DNA of 64,000 nucleotides, from contig JAQNBH010000006.1 of the NCBI GenBank assembly GCA_028752905.1, forward strand, positions 28,430,695-28,494,694, in the 5' to 3' direction. Shown piece by piece: positions 56,792-64,000 of this stretch. The notes below the pieces were generated by a model, which saw only the letters and a program-made list of their open reading frames with translations, was not told where the DNA came from and made no database searches. This stretch comes from Cladorhizidae sp. MBARI D1340-BT2. Its lineage: Eukaryota > Porifera > Demospongiae > Poecilosclerida > Cladorhizidae. Within the stretch, counting starts at the first letter, position 1; every line of letters starts with the position of its first letter. A program made the position numbers and the translations under genes.

Positions 56792-59344
56792 TAGATATAT
56801 GCACATCTCTGCTCTGAAGATGAAATGATAAAATAATATAAAAAAATGTTAAATGTCAAATGCGTGTGTATACTACTCTAACTTCACCTGATACCTGACA
56901 TTGAGAAGTTCCTTTTTGGCTTTCTGTGTTGTCAAGACGACCTACAGTTTCAAAGACACACTATCAAAGTAAGTTTATAACATGAGCATATTTAGAAGTC
57001 AAGCAAATGTTGTTATTGGGTGTACATACTTGCCATAAGTAAATTCCGGGACATTTCCGACGCGAATTTCCGACCACGCCCCCTCAATAGCATGCGAGTT
57101 TCCCTGTCCCCATGATGTTATTATTTACCCTATATTTTACAATTTCATTATATTTCTTTTATTTATATTGTTTTATTTATACCTTTGTCTTTCTCCTGAA
57201 ATTCTTTCCCTTTCACCGGCCCAACACCTTTTTTTTAATTTTAATTTTTTTATTTCATAATATTTTTTGTAACCATTATATTTTGAAACAAAGCATATCA
57301 TTCGATTGCAAATTGAAAGAGCTATAACTTGGTATATGAATCAGCTCTATTCAAGTAGGCAAACAAAAGTTACGCATCTCTATGTCTACAACAGTAAAAA
57401 AAGTCACTAACAACAAATCTGACTTTTTTCTCTACTCCGTAGGATTTTGATTGATAGCGAGTCTGCAGTAGATAGCTCTGCAGCTTTCCACCAAAGAAGA
57501 GCATCCAGAAGTTATAGGGATGGTCACAGTGAAGTAAAGTCATCATTGTCCAAAAAAAAATATAATTATATTTTTGTTGCCGTGACCAGTTCGGAATCAC
57601 GTGCTACCTGGAATTTTTCTTGGATTGTAATTTTAAACTATCTTTCGCGCACACCCTGGTAAAAAATTAAATCTGTAGCTCTGTTTGCGAGCGATGTCGA
57701 ATTCGCGCCTTATGGCGGTGAGAGTGTTTCCGTCAAAATGGCATTCTCTCTTTCTGCTTCTTTGCTACACTGGCCATTTTGCTGGTTGGGAAGTTTCACG
57801 TGCATGCCACACCTCCAATCGAAACAAGATCAAAGGTTTGGCAAACCAGCTGGAATTGTTTTTCTCTCCTAAAAAGTGTCCTTTTTTTTTTACTTTGGGA
57901 CTGCAGTGGCCGAGTGGAAGCGCAAGGTGCGCGTATCTGTAAATTCTGGGACATTACTGGGACAAGGACACCACCGGGACAATGCCTAAAATTTGGGACT
58001 GTCCCGGCCATTCCGGGACGGTTGGCGTGTAGAGTAGCATTCCCTATCTGGTTGGACTCGTATTTCTAAATGTCGGATGGCAAACTCATAAAGCTCATAT
58101 CTCAACAGGATTCAAGGCTTGCTAGGAGTCTTTTTTGAACCCAAGCAGCAGATGCTGTTTTAGGACTAGACTGGTTACAACAAGTGCCCATTGGAAAGTT
58201 GACAACTTTGACATTTCAGTAATCCTGAGAACAAGAACAACTAGCTAAAGCGCATGCAGCAGCTTCGCAATCAAAATTTAGTTTCAAACTTTATTGCAGA
58301 TTATCATTAGCAATGTGTATGTGAATAACATGAGTGGGCATCATTTGGAATAACCAGCTTCATGATGAAAGCACCCACAATACAAACTCTCGGGTTTTAA
58401 TTGCCCATTGGCTTGCAGTATATAATAACAGTAATGTAAATTGTTTGAACATTTATATGTAAGCTTTAAGCACGATTCTCTAAGATATAATTTTATGCAA
58501 ATATTTTTATGAATGCAAAAAATTATTTTTTACCCCAGTTCCAAAGGAATAGCATACTCACAATGAAAATGAACAGACAGGTCAATAGGCAAGATATAAA
58601 AATACGTTAAGTCATAACTATGCACTTGAAACAAGTCTTTCCTCAGATGTTACTTATGAAAAGCAGCATAATAGGACACAGACCCTTCCCATTGATCATG
58701 ACTCTTCAAAATTGAATGATGATACATACTTAATAATCAGCCTACCAAGTTTGGCAATGATCCTCCGAGACAGTCATACATACAAATGCACAAACAGACA
58801 TGAGCACAAACAAAACCCTGCCATGCATGCTTGTGGCCATCACCTCCCACATATCCATGTTATGCACATACAGAAATAAATGTCTGGACACCATGCCTTA
58901 TATAGTATGATTGCTTACCATATCTTGATTCATAGTGAATCAAGTCCTTCTTCTGATCAGTGATAGTGTGAGAGTTCTCCGAAACTTTCTCCTTCAGATC
59001 AACGACATTTTGAGAGCTCTCTGAAAGTTGCTTCTTCAGATCAACGATACATTGAGAGTTCTCTGAAAGTTGCTCCTTCAGATCAATGAAACTTTGAAAG
59101 CTCTCTGAAAGTTCTTCCTTCAGATCAATGACACTTTGAGAGCTCTCTGAAAGTTCTTCCTTCAGATCAATGACACTTTTAGAGATCTCTGAAAGTTGCT
59201 TCTTCAGATCAAGGACTCTTTGAGAGCTCTCCAACTCCACTATTGCAAAACTCAGATCAAACTGGTTCTTTGATCATCAGTATGAAGCTCACCTTCGAGT
59301 CGCTTTTGCTTTTCAGTAGCACGGTCACGTTTACGTTGCTCTGC
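56792..59344 (-). CDS. coiled-coil exons of the unrecognised host gene (U2 copy, partial)
   Basis: Exons are 59344-59293 (AEQRKRDRATEKQKRLE), 59239-58919 (seven 14-residue repeats of LKEELSESSQSVID type, ending DLIHYESRYG), 56941-56895 (RLDNTESQKGTSQCQ) and 56813-56792 (SRDVHIS). Borders and phases equal those of the U1 copy. The coiled-coil exon is 42 nt shorter, exactly one repeat. The intron between the second and third exons contains the 1.0-kb insertion at 57025-58026. The frame stays open in all four exons. The downstream partner exons are those at 54529-52165 and then 42795-42407. The 5' end is unknown, since similarity to U1 stops at about 59578. Confidence 0.6.
57025..58026. mobile_element. 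1.0-kb non-autonomous element inserted in U2
   Basis: U1 at about 23680-23710 has the uninterrupted sequence. In U2 the phrase 'ttattgggtgta' is followed by CATACTTGCCATAAGTAAAT and then TTCCGGGAC. After 1,002 bases it ends in ATTCCGGGACGGTTGGC, followed again by GTGTA and the rest of the U1-like sequence. The ends share a weak inverted similarity (TTGCCA.../...TTGGC, TCCGGGA). The flanking GTGTA is a likely 5-bp duplication. No coding sequence is recognised inside. Confidence 0.75.
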
Positions 59345-59899
59345 CTATATCAAGTCCTATCACGAAAAGTGTGTCTTTTGGTTATTGTATACATCTATAA
59401 TCAGTGAGTTGACAGTTACATCATAAAAAATATCCATACACTCTGCACACATGTTGATAAATGGAGCTGCTTAATATCAGTGACTGCTGGAAAAGAAGTA
59501 CTTAAATATAAAAACTAATTGTAATACAAGTGAAGAGTTAAAGATATACTTAAGGGAGAAGTGCAGATTTCTGGAAATAGCTGCTCGAGAGAAAGCTTAT
59601 CCTCAACAGTCAACATGCATGAGGGACATAGTAGCCTCAGAGTTCATGCTCTACCAGTCATGTAGTCAGAGCCAAGATTAAGCATCAAGAAATTTGACCT
59701 TCGTAGATGTATAGATAACCCAGGCACTGTGCCCGATCTTGATGCACTGGGACTGGCCTAAGTTTGTGTTTTATCACAGCTTTGCATCACTTCATATCAC
59801 TTCATTTTAGACTTGATCTTGTCATTGCATAAAATTGTGCTAATTGCATAACTAGAAGCACCAATTGCACACTTCAACATGCACATGCATAAGCAATGA

Positions 59900-62696
59900 A
59901 GGATGTTGTCTGTGAGTTACCATTCCCCATTGGTCACATGAGCCGGGAGGTCACAAGAGAATATATGATATCGAGATCATTTGGATTTGACACTCCATTT
60001 GTGTTGAAACCCAACCATGTTTGTTATCGACACCAGCTATCCATAACTCTGCGTCAAAATGAGGTTGTAGGTTTTCGTCATGTCCCTAGGTTTAGTCCTT
60101 GTAAGAGACAGAGGGGGCGATCCAAATGTATCGGACTCAGCTCCGACAGCTGAAATGTTCGGAAAAATGATCATTTATCGACATTCTTGTCGAATGATTA
60201 GGCACTGCCTCTTCTCTGGACTCCCAGGGGAAGCTGTATCACTCAACTCATCAGATGGTCCAGGGTTGTTCGAACTGATGTTGAGTGACTGGATGGATGA
60301 AGGTATCTCATGTTGAACTGGCATCTCTCTAGTTAAGTAAGGCTTCAAGAGCCCGACATAACCTTAAACTTCATTATGTTTTGGTTGTTATCCTGCAGTG
60401 TGCAGAGTCCTTTGGGTGAGACATCACGATTACATAGGGTCCCCACCAATCCTGGACCAACCTGTCTCCTTTTCTGGATACATTCCTTGCATTCCTCTTT
60501 TAAGGACATAATCACCTATGTGATAATCAACAGGTTAGTAATATAAAATTAAAACCATCCAGTAAAGGTCGAGCGACAGATAACAAATATATCACAAAAA
60601 ACAGACAAGGACATTCTATCATTTATCAAAACTCGGAAATACATATATCCAGAAAATTTTATTATCCTTAGCCTTTCAATTTTTTCTCAGAAACAACAAT
60701 GGGACTCTAATTTGATTCAGCTTATATAAAGGAACACATTAAAGGTACACATTAATTCATAAAAACATACCTATTGCCGTTATAAACCACTTTTTTGCTT
60801 GGAATCGAAATAAGCTTTATGCTTCGCTTTAGCTTCTTCAATTTTCATCCATATCTTCTCATATGTACCTATGTGATTACAAAATAAAACTGATCTGTAA
60901 CATGATTTTCGGGGAGTGCATCAAACATTTTCAATAAACTACTTGTCCACCATTTATTGTTACAAAAAAGTGTCAGCAATTCCATGTCATATATTTATGT
61001 TTGCCAGTCAGTTTTGTTCTTACATCTGCCACATGCTTCTCCAAATTATTTTGTATGTCTTCAGGAGACATAGTGAGTGAGATTTTCATAGAGAAGCTCC
61101 TGCTCATTCTGATGTTCTGCATTATTGATGGCTATGGAATCCCTAGCTGTTCGGTAGAACCTCAACACAAATGGCTGTTGCTTTGTTGAAGACTGGACAC
61201 TTGTATTGATACCATAAGTGGTGGGGAGTACATATCTAAATAAGTACATACATAGAAATCATATACAAGCAGCACATTCAAGGTATATGCATCCTTTAGC
61301 TGAAAGCTTACACCAAAAACCATGTTTATATTTTTAGTATATAAGAATTTGGAAAATAATATACCGTATTACTACAATGTGCACTTTAGAGATTTTGAGC
61401 TCCATAAATGTATAATGCGCTCTTAGTTTTTATAATAAGTACCACTAATTATAACAAGATCGGTTGTCACTCTTCTGCGCCACGTGGAACAAAAGGGTAA
61501 AAGCTTGCTTGATTTTGATTTTCAGTATGAACACTATCCTGAACATCCAGTACCCTCTGCACATTTTCGTTTGCTGTCCTGATACTTCTCTGATCGATTC
61601 CTGCGTCTTCGCTAGTAGGCAGGGATTGTTTGAAGCACATTGGAATGGTCACACTGTAGTCAGCTTCTTTCTCGCTAGTAAAACGTCTGGCTTTTGGCTG
61701 CAATATGCACGCGGAATATTTTGTGCGATAAAAAATATAGCGAGTATGTTTTACGAATAACAATGCACTCGCAAAAACTTAATCATATTTTGTAGCAATA
61801 CGGTAGCAATAACTACAATTTTTTATGACATTTCATAATTTTATATGTGTGTTTGTGTGTGTGAGAGGGTGGGTGCTTCAGTGTGAGAGGATTCATTGGA
61901 GAGATTCTGGTGAGATTTTCTGGGGTAATCTCAGATTAGCATGAAATGTGATATTGGCACCTATTGGAAGGTGGTGGTAATAGTAGAAATCTCTCTATTT
62001 ATTAACAAACTGTAATCTTGAAAAATAATTATTAAATATTGGGAGCTTACTTGTTCCAGTCAGATTGAGCATCGTTTGTATACTTGGACAGTGCTGCCTT
62101 AAGAGTTTGATTAGTCCGCTCATCTTGGCCATTGGTCTGAGGGTGATATGCTAAACATACCATCTTTTTCACTCCAAAAGCAGTCAAGACAACATCATTG
62201 AGCTGAGTTATCAAATAAGTTCACACAAACAGAACATTACTCTACATTAATATTTATCAAAAGGAAGCAGGAAGAAATTTCCCGAGAATCAAGACTGAAG
62301 TCGCTAATAAAGTTATCTTAAATTGTGTTAATTAAGTCTGCCTTGTACTGAATAGTCTAACTTTGCTCTTGTAAACAAATCCAACACATTTTCCTTGATT
62401 ATTTTTCACTTCTCAGAGCACATACATGTCATTTCATGAACACAGATGGCAACAGTTTAATTAAGTTAGTTAACTGGTTTATAAATTCACGCCCCTGATC
62501 CATTATAATTTTTTAGGGAGGACCATAACTGTAGATCAGCTCGAGTAGAATGCTTGCAACATCACCAGCTGACTTGGACTTGATTGGCCGAGCAAATACC
62601 CACTTGGTAAAGAGATCTGTAACAGTGCTGACATATATATGGCCTTCGTCTATGGCTGCAAATGGACTAATGAGGTCTATACCCAAAATCTCCCAT
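59900..62696 (-). pseudogene. intron-containing integrase of Ty3/gypsy-Ginger type, broken
   Basis: On the minus strand an acceptor at 62697 opens WEILGIDLISPFAAIDEGHI, TDLFTKWVFARPIKS and YSYGPP, then a TAA at 62508-62510, then KIIMDQGREFINQ. The next exon, 62202-62051, reads LNDVVLTAFGVKKMVCLAYH, PQTNGQDERTNQTLKAALSK. Later pieces are YGINTSVQSSTKQQPFVLRF (about 61210), KIWMKIEEAKAKHKAYF (about 60850-60790) and a GPY/F-type C-terminus RKGDRLVQDWWGPYVIV with LLKPYLTREM (60480-60310). The D, D, E triad is visible. The stop, a lost splice donor after REFINQ, and later stops make it non-functional. Introns favour a Ginger-type DNA transposon over a retroelement. No terminal repeats were found. 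Confidence 0.7.
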
Positions 62697-62699
62697 CTG

Positions 62700-64000
62700 T
62701 AAGTATTTGCTACATGATTTTAAGCAAATCAGATGTGCATGTAATTACCTGATTTTATGCATTTTAGTTATTATATAGTGCATAAGATTTGGATTGGTAA
62801 AGGATCCATCTAACCTGTTTATTAAAATTAACCAAAAAATTATTCAATTTAATCTGTTTATATATGTAGCATCTAAATTCCCCTATTTACTAACTTGTCC
62901 AATATCAGACATATTCATGCAACGTAAAAGTTTAGGCTTCTCTTGCCTGCATTTTAAAATGCGTTAGCACTCTCATGTAGGTTTGGCAGGTCAGAGATCA
63001 TTCAGCAAAAAACTAAAACTTGCCATATACTCGATTGTATCCCTATACACAGACCCTAAAAAAAAGTATGTCGCAGAAATCCTTCCAACAATATAGCACA
63101 CAGAAGCGCAGTTCTCCAAACTAAAAAAAAGGTCGGAAAAATGACGCGTAAAATCATCATCAGCATCATCATCATCATCATTATCATCATCATCATCATC
63201 ATCATCTTATTGGCTGCATAGATTTGATTTATTTTTATGCCATTTTGTAGAGCGCTATGGGAAGGTGCCTTTTGGTATCGCTTTAGAGAGCTACAAAAAA
63301 AAAGTTGATTTTTTGCATATATAGTTCGTCTAAGATGCCATCTTTGAAAGGCGTGCGCAACCCAAATTGCTCGATCTTTTACCAAATCGCTGTGTTAGAT
63401 GCAGTGGATTGAGGGTATGGTGAAGAATCAAAGAAGGATTGCTAAATGTAGTTACTGATGGGGGAAGCATTTTAGGATTGTTCCTTGTGGCATTTAAAAC
63501 CAATGGACCAATCTGTCCCAAACTTGTTATGCATGCATACCAACTTGACCTGGGGAGTAGTAACCTGGGCTAGGTCTGACCTAGACACTCCTCTTCATGT
63601 GGGCATTAATATATTTACTCTTGCAGCGCCAGCCTGTCTTCGTCATTGTCACACTGACTTGAGTCCTAAATCGGCACAACTATCTTGAGCTGCAGCTTGG
63701 CCTGCAACAAACTGTGCCATGCTAGCTTCCAAATAGTGTTTTGAAACCGTGGCACTTGTCATCAGTCGTGTGCCTGCCAGAAAGGGGATCGGTAAAGGGT
63801 CTGACGCATGAGAAATGTTGCTGATAGAGGAGGAAAGAGAAATTGTTCCCAGGGAAAGGGGAGGAGGAAAGAGAAATAAATTATGTCTCTACCGGGAAAG
63901 AGGAATAAATTATTATACCGTAGCGGTAAGCAGTTTGTTCAATGTTGTATTATTTGATGCTGTCATAGCAGCTAGTAGCTGAAGATCAACATTGTTCCTC
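62700..64000. other. non-coding, nothing recognised apart from a short microsatellite
   Basis: The upstream exons of the integrase gene may lie at 62880-63000 but could not be assigned. 63820-63900 repeats 'gaggaaagagaaat(aaatta)' twice. Confidence 0.35.
63154..63206. repeat. (TCA)n microsatellite
   Basis: About 17 tandem TCA triplets, some altered. On the minus strand this gives a spurious poly-Met frame. Confidence 0.9.

Larger units (their letters stand above)
49478..59578 (-). repeat. Unit U2 of the large inverted duplication
   Basis: This is the reverse-complement partner of U1. Segment 49.48-55.79 kb mirrors 38.44-32.12 kb with almost no net indels. Segment 55.79-59.58 kb mirrors 24.49-22.12 kb, with an expanded minisatellite and a 1.0-kb insertion. 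The stretch corresponding to 24.50-24.94 plus 31.70-32.12 kb of U1 is missing here; the arm runs straight into the minisatellite at 55790. Confidence 0.85.

Noticed and set aside
63056..63385. poly-Met minus frame
   Set aside because: By-product of a TCA microsatellite.
1..64000. tRNA, rRNA, CRISPR arrays, bacterial-type operons
   Set aside because: No B-box-like tRNA cores, rRNA signatures or spacer-repeat arrays were seen. The tandem repeats have no unique spacers.

Overview
This window is eukaryotic and looks like an intron-bearing invertebrate animal genome, most likely a sponge. The grounds are AT-rich DNA with many runs of the type 'tagctagc', very short introns (about 40-60 bp in the transposon genes), death-domain coding sequence, and a dense mix of piggyBac, hAT, Ginger and Ty3/gypsy-like elements. 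The organism is an inference. I see no bacterial operons, rRNA, tRNA or CRISPR.

Layout. 0-5 kb: the C-terminal piece of a DUF7869-type transposon protein, an internally deleted piggyBac transposase, then minisatellites with a solo LTR inserted in one of them. 6.2-8.6 kb: a 1.9-kb non-autonomous hAT element with an 8-bp target duplication, inside another degenerate minisatellite. 9.7-13.3 kb: two members of a foldback family; a third lies at 44.8 kb. 14.25-17.5 kb: a 3.2-kb hAT-like element with a broken TTF/DUF4371/dimerisation transposase. 18 kb: a broken piggyBac. 20-22 kb: mostly non-coding, with a 154-bp hairpin element.

22.1-59.6 kb is the most interesting part. It is a large inverted duplication with three related units. 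U1 (about 22.1-38.44 kb) lies on + and U2 (about 49.48-59.58 kb) on -; U3 (about 38.44-44.5 kb, more diverged) also lies on - and abuts U1. Over U1's last 6.3 kb, paired positions in U1 and U2 sum to about 87.9 kb, so the arms mirror each other with almost no indels. U1 is interrupted by a 6.76-kb Ginger-like DNA transposon (integrase, Ulp1-type protease, PHD), which has a 2.65-kb DUF7869-type element nested inside it. U2 is interrupted by a different 1.0-kb element. In each case a sister unit shows the empty site.

The units carry exons of an unrecognised host gene. These are a coiled-coil exon made of 42-nt (14-residue) repeats, small linker exons, and alternating exon pairs. Exon a encodes a Pro/Gly/Ser-rich 'PGLP...' segment and exon b ends in a tyrosine motif such as GEQVYENPG. 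Exon phases are compatible across the set. A terminal death-domain exon (42407-42795, -) has the matching phase, so the minus strand from 59344 to 42407 can be read as one gene: coiled coil, repeated tyrosine modules, death domain. The copies are decaying differently.

The spacer (44.5-49.5 kb) holds a foldback element and a gag/protease-like retroelement fragment with 30-bp repeats. The right edge (59.9-62.7 kb, -) holds a broken, intron-containing integrase gene of the Ty3/gypsy-Ginger type. Stretches not listed as features are ordinary non-coding DNA in which I recognised nothing.
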